Below are positions 34,592 to 44,370 of a DNA stretch of 64,000 nucleotides, piece after piece. Numbering within the stretch: position 1 is the first letter of the stretch; the number at the start of each line of letters is the position of its first letter. Both the position numbers and the translations under genes were made by a program. The DNA lies in assembly GCF_021462225.1 (NCBI RefSeq), contig NC_061800.1, positions 1,054,001-1,118,000 on the forward strand. The letters are read 5' to 3'. Source of the DNA: Girardinichthys multiradiatus (taxonomy: Eukaryota > Chordata > Actinopteri > Cyprinodontiformes > Goodeidae). The notes beneath the pieces were generated by a model that was given only the letters and a program-made list of their open reading frames with translations, did no database searches and was not told where the DNA came from.

Positions 34592-37500
34592 GAAAGCCAG
34601 ATCACACATGCGCTGAATGAGATAAGGAATGTTGTTGCTCAACTTAATGAAATTCCTGTTAATGTTGATGTAGCAGATAACATTGGGTTAAATGCATCTC
34701 CTGCCAACAGTGAAAATGTAATAAATCAAAATCTGTACGGTGACTTTTGAAGCTCATTAGAACAGTCTGTTGAAGATTTAAATAGAACACCATCTCCATC
34801 CAGCATTCAGCAAAATGAATCAGCTGACTTACAAATTCCTTCAACGTCACACGCCGCTGATCATACTGGGCAGCATGGCGGTAATTTCAGCATGGCAGTC
34901 AACCCTGATCAGATTGAGGGAGATCCTCCTGCGACTGTTGAACGTGAACGTTTTAATAACATTGAAATAAGGAGACCTTTTACCATCCCTGCCCTGGTCA
35001 TGTCCCTGATCTTGCTACAATCTATATAAACATCATGCATATTCTCACTGAATTAGCCGATACTGCAAGATCTTTAGCCAGACGTAACGATGTTGTGCAG
35101 CTAGAATTAGTCGGGGAAAATCTCAACCGTAACGTCACGTTTACCATTAACGATGATGGGAATATGATTCTGCCTGCTTTTGAGGATTTTCTGGATGAGT
35201 TAGTACAGTCCAACGCTGAAATGCCTGGAATTTGTTCTACAGGTAGTTAATGACCCTGCAGGAGGGTCAAAACGTAAGGTTAAAGGAACGTTAGACTGTG
35301 AACTGATTAATAAGAAAAAGCGTCACCTGTATATTGTAGATAATACCGGTAATCAGTTATGCTTTGCCATAAGTCTTGCACACGTCTCTGACTCTAACCT
35401 TACTGATAATCAGGTTTTAGAGCTGGGGAGGGAGTGGCAACACAGGGCTGGTTTAGATGATCAGACAGTTGTAACTTTCAGCGACATTGGTAAATTTGAA
35501 AACATTCTAAAGAAAAAAATTGTAGTGTTTCACAGAACCGTTACAGACTCTGCAGCTCTGTGTAAATTTGAGACCAGTTTCCCTGATCGATCAAAGACTC
35601 TCTCTTTCAGTTGTTATTTCAAGGTCACTACTATGGGATAAAAAATCTCAAGGGTTTTATAGGATCGAGATACATCTGTGCATATTGTTACGGGAGCTAT
35701 GAAAAGCCAGACACACACCATTGTGAAGGCTATTGTCCGGTGTGTCACTCATACCAGTGTATGCGTGAAATTAACGAACCTGTCGCCTGTGCAGGTTGTC
35801 ACAGAATCTGTCGTAACTCTTCTTGTTTCAGTAGACACAGGGAACCCCACAAAAGACCTAGTGCTGACAGGCCTATGAGTGACTGTGAGTTGGTAAAACT
35901 GTGCAAGGTGTGCAAAAGGATATACGTTATTCCAATCAGCAAGCAGGATAAACCACACGTGTGTAATGTAAATGCTGTATTTGCGGTGAGAATATACCTC
36001 CTGATTTAGATGTGACATGCGATGGTCATCTGTGTTACATTCAAACCGCCCAAGCCTGTAATCAGTTAGATGATAAACAGTTTTTTTATGATTTTGAATG
36101 CTTCATTGATGAGAACGGTGTGCACATCCCCTATCTGGTCTGTGTTAAAACGCTGAAAGGTGAGGAATGGCAGGCTTATGGATTGAATTGCACCCAAAAA
36201 TTACTTCTCCATTTCAGGAGACCGATGTACAAAGGATTCACTTTAATAGTGCACAACGCGCGTGGGTATGACAGCTACGTGATTCTCACAGCTATGCTGC
36301 AGTTAGGCATTAAACCTCATCTCATCATGCAGGGAAGTAAAGTTCTCTGTTTAACCGACCCTGATTACAGGTTAAAATACATTGATAGCCTGTCCTTCAT
36401 GTGTATGAAGCTTAGTGCAATGCCAAAAGCATTAGGTTTTAGTGATAAGACCAAAGGTTTTTTCCCCCACCTATTCTCGTCTGAGCAACATCTCCAGTAT
36501 GTGGGGTCTTTTCCTCCTCCATCCTCCTACGCTGTAGAACGCATGAGCCTTCAAGAACAACAGGCGTTTAACAGCTGGTACAGAGAAGCGAGCAAAGGGG
36601 TCTTTGACTTTCAGAAGGAAGCTCTTTGTTATTGTAAAAATGATGTGGACATTCTATTTCAAGGTTGTGTTAAATTCAGGGATGAGTTCTTTAAGGAGAC
36701 AAGTGTGGATCCGCTTAAATTCGTCACGATAGCCTCAGCCTGCATGAAGGTTTTTGTAACCAATTTCCTTACTCCTAAAACCTTGGCCATCCCCTCACCT
36801 CTGGACTACAGGCGTAGTAGTAAGACGTTTTCCAGCACGTCCATTCAATGGCTTGGCTGGATTTCAGACAGCAGAAAAATTGACATCGAACATGCATGGG
36901 GGAAAAGAAAATTGGTCCATATTCTGTGGATGGGTATGCAGAGATTAACGGTGTCAAAGTTGCGTTTGAATTGTACAGCTATTTTTTCCACGGCTATAAA
37001 AAGTGTTACATGCCTCATGACAAATGTCCGTTGAGAGGGGTCGCATTTGAACAATTTTATGCAGCCACTGTTGAGAGAAGCAAGGTACTCCAAACTGTGT
37101 ACGGCCTTCGTCTCGAGGTCATCTGGGAGCATGAGTGGATTGAAATGAAAAAATCAGACCCAGGGGTGATCAGCTTTCTTGAGAAAGTTAATGCACCCGA
37201 ACCGCTATCACCCCGAGATGCTCTGTATGGTGGATGCACCGGCCCTATGAGGTTGAGGTACACAGCGAGGTCAGGTGAAACTGTACACTAAGTGGATTAC
37301 ACATCTCTGTACCCTTATGTAAATGCTAACTGTGTCTTTCCCCTCGGGCACCCCACCATCATTTACAAAAATTTTGATGAGCCCAGCAGCTACTTTGGCC
37401 TCGTCAGAGCTGTGGTCTACCCCCCACGAGGCCTCTCTTTCCCTGTTTTGCCTTACAGAACATCCCAAGGTAAACTGGTGTTTACTCTCTGAAGCACATG

Positions 37501-38527
37501 TGCTGAAATAAATAACCAGTCAGGTACCTGCAGGCATAATGATGAGGACAGAGCTCTGACAGGTGTGTGGGTGAGTGTAGAGTTTTGTAAAGCGCTGCCG
37601 TGTGGTTATTGCCTTGCTAAAATCACTGAAGTTTGGCATTTTGAGAAGACCAGTGACACAATCTTTAAAGGTTACATTCACTGCTTTTTAAAGTGTAAGC
37701 AGGAGGCTTCAGGCTACCCTTCTGAAGCGGTGGATGAGGAGAGCAGGTCAAAGTATGTAGCAGACTACAAACTCCACCAGGGTATCCAATTAGATGCAGG
37801 CAAAATCGAGGTGAACCCTGCCAAAAGACAGGTAGCGAAACTGTACTTAAACAGCTTTTGGGGAAAGTTTGCGCAGCGAAGTGATTTGTCTCAGACCACA
37901 GTCATCACCAACCCTGATGAGTTTTTCAGCTTCATGTTCTCGAGTAAATACAGGGTTAACTACTTCCATTTCTTCAACCCTGAAATGTGTGTAGTGCAGT
38001 GGAACTACAGCAAATGTGTCATCTCTCCCCCAAGCAAGGTAAACAATGTGTTTATTGCTGCATTCACCACCGCTTATGCGCGTTAAAAACTTCTCAGCAG
38101 CATGGAGCAATTGCAGGACAGTTTGATTTATGTCACAAAAAGTGGTGAAACTCCTCTGGAGTTGGGGAATTATCTGGGTGATCTTACTGACAAGCTCGCG
38201 GGAGAAAGCATTTCGGAGTTTGCATCAACAGGACCCAAGAGTTATGCATATCAAACCAAAAACCAGAAAAAGCTAGTGATACGTGCTAAAGGCATCACTC
38301 AGACGCATGAATGCAGCGAGAGGGTCAATTTGGACAGCATCAAAGGGCTGGTCGAGGGCTACTTACAAGGGTCAGGTGAGAGTGTCATTGAAATCCTTCA
38401 GCACACGATCAGGAGGGATAAAAAGAGATTCCTCTTAAGAAATGCTGCATTTGTTAAAAGGTTTCGGTTGGTGTATGACAAGAGATGCCTTTTTTCTGAC
38501 GGGACAACTCTGCCTTTTGTTTATTAG
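34592..38527 (+). pseudogene. POLB: Polinton protein-primed family B DNA polymerase (broken)
   Basis: The gene replicates the element from a protein primer. In order I see: an N-terminal region of unknown role (34592-35600); a Cys/His-rich region at about 35670-35980 (C-x-x-C and H-C...C-x-x-C spacing); Exo I with D-F-E (near 36090), Exo II with N-A-R-G-Y-D (near 36260) and Exo III with Y-C-K-N-D-V-D (near 36635); polymerase motif A, D-Y-T-S-L-Y-P (near 37300); and motif B, K-L-Y-L-N-S-F-W-G (near 37845). Motif C (the D-T-D-S box) is absent: around 38115-38130 the flanking residues are joined with a short in-frame gap. Frame changes occur near 34990, 35230, 35630, 35970 and 36895 (in a G run). 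In-frame stops lie at 37289-37291, 37490-37492 and 38084-38086. The gene cannot encode an active enzyme. Confidence 0.9.
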
Positions 38528-38570
38528 AGCATAAGAAGAAGAAGAAGAAAGATAAAATAAAAAAATAAAA

Positions 38571-39254
38571 ATGTTGCATTCTGTCGATTTACAGGAGGTT
38601 GATTTTGATCCTAGATTTAGAGTGCCTTTCTCATGTATGATAATAGGACCAAGCGGTTGCGGAAAAACCTTTTTTGTAAAAAGTGTTTTGCAAAATTGTA
38701 ACCATTTCATTGATGTTGTTCCAGAAAATATTGTGTGGATTTACACATCTTTTCAACCCATGTATGCTGAATTGCAGAAGATGAATAAAAATATTAAATT
38801 TGTGGAAGGATTGCCTCATTCTTTTGAAGATGAAAACCTGTTTCCTCCTGATCAGAATCATGTGATCATTCTAGACGATGTTATTGCTCAAGCCTCAGAT
38901 GATGAAAACGTGACGAAGCTCTTTACCCAGTTTCGTCACCGTCATAATATGAGGGTCATGATGTTGACTCAGAATATTTTTCATCAGGGAAAGTTCCGTC
39001 GCACTATTAGTTTGTACTGTAATTATATGGTGTTGTTTAAAAACCCGAGAGATAAACTGCAGTTGAATATACTAGCACACCAAATGTTTCCATCGCAAAA
39101 GGGTGTCTTCCTGGAGAGTTTTGAAGACGCAACGAGAGAAGCTCATGGATATTTAATCATCGATTTCACGCCTACCTGCCCAGAACATTTCAGACTGAGA
39201 ACAGGCATACTTCCTTACCAGTGGCCTGCTGTGTACGTGCCCAAAACAAAGTAA
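38571..39254 (+). CDS. ATPase: Packaging ATPase, FtsK/HerA (A32-like) family
   Basis: An intact 227-codon frame from ATG to stop. The protein powers genome packaging in Polintons, adintoviruses and many large DNA viruses. Walker A, GPSGCGKT, is at residues 26-33. Walker B, V-I-I-L-D-D-V, has its acidic pair at 102-103. A sensor-like M-L-T-Q-N-I-F follows at about residue 137. The C-terminal F-K-N-P-R-D motif is typical of the Polinton/A32 branch. The length is normal for the family. It lies 43 bp after the polymerase stop and just before two small virion-type genes. It is the only core gene in the element without a visible lesion. Whether it is expressed cannot be told from sequence. Confidence 0.9.
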   Translation: MLHSVDLQEVDFDPRFRVPFSCMIIGPSGCGKTFFVKSVLQNCNHFIDVVPENIVWIYTSFQPMYAELQKMNKNIKFVEGLPHSFEDENLFPPDQNHVIILDDVIAQASDDENVTKLFTQFRHRHNMRVMMLTQNIFHQGKFRRTISLYCNYMVLFKNPRDKLQLNILAHQMFPSQKGVFLESFEDATREAHGYLIIDFTPTCPEHFRLRTGILPYQWPAVYVPKTK

Positions 39255-39260
39255 GTCATC

Positions 39261-39600
39261 ATGTCTGCACGTATAAAAAGGAATGTCCCATTATTCAGAG
39301 CTTTGTACCAGGCCTGTCCACAGAAACGTAATGATATTCTCGCACACTGCTCACCCGACTTTCTTCAGTCTCTGTGAGATTGCTCTGAATATTTTAAAAG
39401 GTAACATTAAACTATCGCCCTCTCAACACCGGAAATTGAAGAAGCAAAGAAAAATCATCAGATTGTTGGCTGATAAAAGAACTGGTATCAAGCGGAAACA
39501 GCTGGCTCTCAAAAGTCAAGGAGGTGGTTTTATTCTCCCCATCTGAACGGCTCTTGCTCCCTTGATCGGTGATCTAGTGGGTGGTATAATCAGGAGATAG
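39261..39600 (+). pseudogene. Small Polinton protein with a hydrophobic C-terminus (one frameshift, one stop)
   Basis: An ATG at 39261 opens a basic protein (L-F-R-A-L-Y-Q-A, then K-R-N-D-I-L) common in fish Polintons and adintoviruses. A single-base frame change near 39378 moves the sequence to the frame beginning C-E-I-A-L-N-I-L-K-G-N-I. That frame continues with a Lys/Arg-rich stretch and a G-G-G-F-I-L-P segment. An in-frame TGA at 39544-39546 is followed by a short hydrophobic, glycine-rich tail ending at 39600. The basic body and hydrophobic tail suggest a virion protein that touches DNA or membrane, comparable to adenoviral minor proteins. That role is inferred. It begins 6 bp after the ATPase stop. 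Confidence 0.7.
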
Positions 39601-39623
39601 AGTCTCTCAGAACATCGCAGAAG

Positions 39624-40302
39624 ATGCTTCTCATTTCCCCTCATCAATTCAAGCATCTGACCCAGTCAGACACGTCCATCAGACAAACGGCGGAGGAGAA
39701 TTTGGATGCTGAAATGAGAGCGATAATAAACGAGCCTGGTTTGACTTATGAAAAAATCAAGAAATACGATGCGCTTTTGCAGAGGTATCTGACTCTACTC
39801 AAGCAAGGTGTGAAAGAACAACAGCGGGTGAGTTCGATGCTGCAGCGTCACACAGAGGTTCCTGAGCATGAGCAGTCCCAAGAAAAACAAGGTCCAGGGC
39901 AGTACGAGGCCCCTAAGGATCAGGTTGTTACGGATGTACTGAAAAGCCTACCGAAACATAACCGTAAAAATGCTGAGTACATTTTGAAGAAATTATTTGA
40001 AAGAAGTGAGAGTTGGACTTTGCAAGGTGAATTTGTATATAAAGGGAATGTTGTAAAGGGGTCCACACATGATTGACTTGTTGAAAAATCTCATCCTTCC
40101 GTTTAAAAAATCTGGAGCATGGCTACCCCAAGGGTGGTCAGACTTTCTACATACCTTGTCAGAGGTAAACATCCCCATATCTTCAGTCATTAACCCTTAT
40201 GCTCGTGATGAATATAGACGGTTCAAAACAGAGGGTACATCTATTGAAAATGGGGGTACACCACCCAGCGTTAAGCAGAGAAGAACAAAAAGAAGAAGGT
40301 AG
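39624..40302 (+). pseudogene. Polinton accessory virion-type protein, split by a frameshift
   Basis: Two overlapping frames, 39624-40076 (150 codons, true ATG) and 40069-40302 (77 codons), together match one Polinton protein. The first part is helical and charged (E-E-N-L-D-A-E-M, K-K-Y-D-A-L-L-Q-R-Y), with W-T-L-Q-G-E-F near its end. The second has D-L-L-K-N-L and W-L-P-Q-G-W-S-D-F-L, and ends in a basic R-R-T-K-R-R-R tail. In relatives these blocks occur in one protein. A frame change at about 40070 is therefore the simplest reading. Two separate overlapping genes (8 bp overlap) are the alternative. The molecular role is unknown; a virion or DNA-binding role is a guess from the basic tail. 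Confidence 0.6.
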
Positions 40303-40460
40303 ATAACTAATTCTCCCCATTGGTCGAGATCCGAGCTTGAAGATCCAAAAAATGCTGATGGGAAGTCAAAAAAGTCTCTTCGTAAGACGACACTACCACC
40401 CCGATGGATTACATTTTCACCATAAACCGTTATAAGAAAAGGAAACATGTAGCCTATTTC

Positions 40461-40483
40461 TTTTATTCAATAAAATATTTATT
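40461..40483. terminator. Bidirectional poly(A) signal between convergent Polinton gene blocks
   Basis: Plus-strand AATAAA lies at 40469-40474, 167 bp after the last plus-strand stop. TTTATT (AATAAA on the minus strand) lies at 40478-40483 and also at 40462-40467, about 240 bp after the protease stop. One short element can thus end both transcript sets. This is compact, virus-like organisation. Confidence 0.6.
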
Positions 40484-40721
40484 GATTATATTTTCAAGTC
40501 TAGCTTCGTTCTCTACTTCACACACTAACATATGATGTCATTACACAAATATTAAATCATAAGAAAAAACAAACAATGGAAGAAAAAAAAAGACAATTTA
40601 AATTCCATAACAATCCAGAAACATCTCCAAAGAGCATGTTCCGTGAGTATAAAATGTACAACTTTGATTAATGACACATTTCTGATATTTTTTTACAAAG
40701 TTAGATACCATTAAATCATTC

Positions 40722-40764
40722 TTAATCACATCTCCGGTGTATTTTGACAACACTTGCTGCAGTG

Positions 40765-40795
<31 letters not shown>

Positions 40796-40985
40796 TGCAA
40801 CGGTGACCGCACACAGTGGACATAGTGTTTTGAAGCTGATTATTATGATACAATATTTTTGAGGATCTGTCTTCTAAAAATGTAACGATGCTTGACGGGT
40901 AGAACTCGTGGTCGCACGGCCACACACCACAAAACAAATCTGCCAGCAGATGATGCAGCATGTTCTCAATTTCATGATTATTCAT
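40722..40985 (-). pseudogene. PRO: Adenain-like cysteine protease, internally deleted
   Basis: In Polintons and adenoviruses this protease matures capsid proteins. The minus-strand frame starts at an ATG and has the family N-terminus (N-N-H-E-I-E-N, then F-C-G-V). It then jumps directly to the C-terminal third: F-Y-P-S-S-I-V-T-F-L, then L-Q-N-T-M-S-T-V-C-G-H-R-C with the catalytic Cys region. The central part with catalytic His and Asp/Glu is missing without loss of frame, so the gene is dead. The last residues are replaced by a poly-Ile run from an (AAT)n microsatellite (about 40765-40790). It follows the capsid gene at an 11-bp spacing. Confidence 0.75.
40765..40791. repeat. (AAT)n microsatellite
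   Basis: About nine tandem ATA/ATT triplets interrupt the end of the protease remnant and are read as poly-isoleucine on the minus strand. Slippage here probably replaced the original C-terminus. Confidence 0.9.
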
Positions 40986-40996
40986 GTCTGATTAGA

Positions 40997-41532
40997 TTAA
41001 TAATAATCCACCAGCACATGCCTTTTTGAATCAATCTCTAAAATAGAGTCATAACAAGCGTAGATGATCAGCGTGGTGGTATGAGGCAACGGGTTTCTGA
41101 AACGCATTTCCAGTCTTAAATTCCCACTGGAAACTGGAGATAGAGCATCTGTGTCCTCACCCAGGTTAAGATTAATTGCGAATAGAGAGTATCCTTGATT
41201 AAATTCCTGACGTGTTATACTCAGATCTTTTAGATGTCGTCCTGTAGCCGTAAACAAGTTGTAATACTCTGTCACTGAACTACCTTGGTTAAAATTGGGC
41301 TGGAAGGCCTTAGCTGGAATTTGTCTGCCATCCTTACACAAAGCTAAATATTCCATATCAAAATGATTAAAGTCAAACGGATTGAGATTGCGTGTTCCTG
41401 TAAAAGCGTCATGATCCAGTAATGCAATCACCACATACTTGGGAAAGATACCTAAGAAAAGATTATCTTGGCAGAAAATAAGTCCAACTCTGCCAGCGTG
41501 CACTCTGATGATTTGTTATGTAAAAGAGCCAT
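40997..41532 (-). pseudogene. MCP: Major capsid protein (hexon-like double jelly roll), most of it deleted
   Basis: The gene starts at ATG 41532, sharing the A of the previous gene's stop (TAATG). The first 20 or so residues, M-A-L-L-H-N... A-E-L-D-L-F, are the typical Polinton capsid N-terminus. After about 60 bp the frame changes to one encoding only the C-terminal jelly-roll part: N-P-F-D-F-N-H-F-D-M-E-Y-L-A-L, then P-A-K-A-F-Q-P-N-F, and it ends H-V-L-V-D-Y-Y. This resembles the F54H12.2-like annotations of Polinton capsids. Some 400 or more residues are missing, and the remnant cannot build a capsid. Confidence 0.8.
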
Positions 41533-41975
41533 TATTTAAATATATCAAAACTTGCGGATGACTTCCTTCCTCTTCGTTTGTCATCTCCAACTGATCTCCT
41601 TTTTCGCGTTTGTCGTTGTTTTTTAACCGTCCTTAAACGATCACCAGGGGGTCTTGTTCTGGGTCTTTTGGATAAAACCATAATTCCTGAACCTTCTTGA
41701 CCTTCGGTGCGTGTAGAACCACTCATTTTACTCACGGCTCTACCGATGACATCCGAAGCGATATTTGATGCAGCCGTTTTAAGATGGAGTTTTGCAATAG
41801 CAAATCCTTTTTTAATCAGAAGGGATACGAAGCAGAATAATTTTGTAAATAATGATCCAATTCCGCGTCCTTACATGACCGGGGCCCCATAAAACCCTGA
41901 CAGATTACCGCCTGATTGACTTACATAGTAATTTACAAAGCGATTTGGATTACGTCTCAGACTTAGATGTGCCAT
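41532..41975 (-). pseudogene. Polinton core/minor virion protein (adenovirus pX/pVI-like), one stop
   Basis: The true start is ATG at 41975, giving M-A-H-L-S-L-R-R-N-P-N-R-F-V-N-Y-Y, a conserved Polinton N-terminus. A glycine-rich segment follows (G-N-L-S-G-F-Y-G-A-P-V-M), then an in-frame TAA at about 41878-41880. The frame stays open after it: a hydrophobic helix, K-T-A-A-S-N-I-A-S-D-V-I, and a very basic tail (K-R-P-R-T-R-P-P-G, R-K-R-R-S). Only one nonsense change breaks it. The basic tail suggests a DNA-condensing or membrane-active virion role by analogy with adenovirus. A TATATATAACC box lies about 80 bp upstream. Confidence 0.75.
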
Positions 41976-42049
41976 GTTCTCTCTTGCCTGCTTGATGCAG
42001 TGTTGAAGGACCAGGGTAATATGAATGATAATCAATCAGTCTTAGAGGT

Positions 42050-42060
42050 TATATATATCT
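42050..42060 (-). promoter_or_regulatory. TATA box before the core-protein gene
   Basis: The minus strand reads GATATATATAACC here, about 75-80 bp before the ATG at 41975. It matches the position pattern of the other minus-strand genes in this element. Confidence 0.5.
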
Positions 42061-42079
42061 CTGTTTATACAAATAAAAT

Positions 42080-42836
42080 TTATCTCAGGCTACGTTGTGA
42101 TATCACCGGTTTGAAGTGTAGTCTTATGACGGTCTTACCATAGATGAAATTTACAGCAACATTTTGGTCCGATTTAATTTCTATATGGATATTTTCAATA
42201 TGTCTTCTGGAAACTGGAAGGTAGTGGGCAGGGTTAAACGTCAGAGTAACCATATCACTGAAGTCACCTTGTACTTTGACGGTCCGCAGTAAAGGCGCAA
42301 AAGTGTCGCCTACTATTTGCGGGCTGACCACGTCGCTGTAACAGTATAGGTGATAGAAACCAGCCTTTATATCTGCCGGAAAAGGAGCCAGTTTTGGTTC
42401 AGATACATGAATCCATTCTCCTGGTTTCACGCCCATCATATAAGCTAGAGTGTTGAAGAGGCGTATTTCATACGGACTGTTTGCTTGAAATGCAAATCTC
42501 TTTTGAACTTTGCTGAATTTAATGCGGATACCCGAGTTCATTTTTTTGAAAAACAGTTCCATCTCTGTCTCGATTTGAATAACGTTGTTATAGTAGCCAC
42601 TTCTGATCCTTAGCGTATTGATCTCCACATCGCCAACCTTCCTCCATTCAAAGTAGGCATCATAATCCGGTAAATTATGCCATGTATGAGGATATGAAAT
42701 CTCTGTTAATGCAACCATCCATTGGCCTTCTAAATCAATATGTTGAACTAAATTTTGTTTTATTTTTAAACACTTCCATGCTAGCGTTAGAGGGAAGGGT
42801 ATTGTAAAAACCGTCATACTCTGCCTTGCTGTCCAT
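42080..42836 (-). pseudogene. mCP: Minor capsid protein (penton-like), one frameshift
   Basis: This protein forms the capsid vertices in Polintons. The true start is ATG 42836, giving M-D-S-K-A-E-Y-D-G-F-Y-N-T-L-P-S-N-A-S-M. A frame change near 42745-42750 shifts to the long frame that contains H-I-D-L-E-G-Q-W-M-V-A-L-T-E-I-S-Y-P-H-T-W, the family signature. It continues through M-M-G-V-K-P-G-E-W to V-N-F-I-Y-G-K-T-V-I-R-L-H-F-K-P-V. The length (about 250 residues) is normal. Only the single frameshift is visible. The longer apparent frame starting at 42871 is a different reading of the same bases and not the start. Confidence 0.85.
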
Positions 42837-42871
42837 GATGCTGTATGAAGGTATGAGGTTTTAGTACACAC

Positions 42872-42882
42872 CTATTTTATAC
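42872..42882 (-). promoter_or_regulatory. TATA box before the minor capsid gene
   Basis: CGTATAAAATAGG on the minus strand lies about 40 bp before the ATG at 42836. It is the strongest TATA match in the element. Confidence 0.6.
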
Positions 42883-43012
42883 GTTTCGTAGTTCATCAAA
42901 CTTGATCCAACTGTTGAATTTCTCAGGCCAATTTTTCCAGCGTACAAAAACCTGTTTTACACCCTTGACGGTGCATTGATTTAATATTTTCTCCACTTGA
43001 TACATCTTGTTC

Positions 43013-43966
43013 TTAAATAGGTTTTACTTTTTGAAGTTCCTCAGCGTAAAAAGAACCCTCAATAGGTTCTCCATCCAAATCTTTGAGTTTGTATACAGGA
43101 GGAGATCGGGGTATCCGCTCATACACTGTAAACACTTCATCTGTAAAACTCTGTTTGTATTTTTTGTCAAACACTCCACGTACCTTGGATATTCTGACAA
43201 GATCCCCCTGTTTAAACATTGTCACTGAGGCCCTGCAATATCTGTTGGAGGTAACATCGTACAGATTCTGAAACACTTGAAAGGCATTTTCTGAGGTCAC
43301 TTCCATTGGGCTCATCTTAATGCTGGTGTGGTAGGTATGGTTGTAGCTTCTAGTTAAATTTTGCAGGACGTCAATGTACTGCCGGGTGTTGTTAGCAGTA
43401 AAATATCTCCACATCCTTGTTTTTAACGTACGGTTAAACCTCTCAACCACAGAGGCTTTTGCTTCACTTGCTGTGGCAAAATGTTCAATACCGTGTTTCT
43501 CCATTAGAAGCTTAAATTTCTTGTTAAAAAATTATTTCCCTGCATCAGTCTGAAGTTTGTTTGGGACCTGACTTTCTTTAAAAACTGATTCAAAAGCCTT
43601 TAGCACATCTGCAGCAGTTTTCCTCTTCAAAACACGTACATACACTATCTTTGAAAAGATGTCAGTGACTGTTAATAAATAATTGTAACCGTCATTTTCC
43701 TTGGCTAGAGCTTGCATGTCACAGAGATCGGCTTGGAACTGTCTCAATGGTCTGGTGACAAAAACTCTGTTTCTCGGGAACTTTATTCGTGCAGGTTTAT
43801 GTAGAGTATAGGTATCTTCTCCCGATAAAAAATCTTTAACTTTTTCAACTGCTACCTTCTTCCCCGTTTCATCTTTTATAACCCTCCTCAACCTTTCTAA
43901 ACCCCCTAAACTTCCCGGATTTGATGGGTTGTAATATACATTTTTCATGATCCTTCTTTCAGACAT
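43013..43966 (-). pseudogene. INT: Retrovirus-type integrase of the Polinton, one in-frame stop
   Basis: The enzyme inserts the element into host DNA. ATG 43966 opens M-S-E-R-R-I-M-K-N-V-Y-Y-N-P, the Polinton integrase N-terminus. The DDE core shows D near residues 80-83 (Q-A-D-L-C-D-M) and D141 (L-Q-T-D-A-G-K). An in-frame TAA at about 43532-43534 is the next codon. The same frame then continues through F-F-N-K-K-F, A-S-V-V-E-R-F-N-R-T-L-K with the catalytic Glu, and a C-terminal SH3/chromo-like region (G-D-L-V-R-I-S-K-V-R-G-V-F). All three catalytic residues are present, and the stop is the only visible lesion. The length of about 317 codons fits the family. Confidence 0.9.
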
Positions 43967-44021
43967 CCCAGTCTTAGCTCTGACGACTACTTGTTAAATA
44001 ATGAAAAAAACAAACACCTGA

Positions 44022-44036
44022 GGGTATATTTATACT
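44022..44036 (-). promoter_or_regulatory. TATA box before the integrase gene
   Basis: GTATAAATATACC on the minus strand lies about 60 bp before the ATG at 43966. Confidence 0.6.
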
Positions 44037-44370
44037 TCTTTTTTTTTATTTTGTACCTGTATTTAATAGAGAAACAGAAAAAAAAAAAAACACATTCAGA
44101 TAATAAAGATCAATTCAAACACTGCAATCTTTAAAAAACAAAACTGTTATATATATGTATACCAGTAGAAAGCCGAGAGAGAATACAGAAAAAGACAAAA
44201 CAAGTCATCAATCATCTGAGATCGGATCGTAGCACTCTGAAACAGAGTTAAGCTGCTTGAGACAGTCATTACCGCTCATCTTCTCGTTCATATCAGTGAT
44301 TGCACTATGGAAGCCTTGTACCGATTTCAGTTCATATAAAACCGTCTCGGCAATCGTTTTCACTCTGAAG

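Noticed and set aside
42837..42871. Alternative upstream start for the minor capsid gene
   Set aside because: That frame differs from the conserved N-terminus, which starts at ATG 42836 and joins the main frame through a frameshift.
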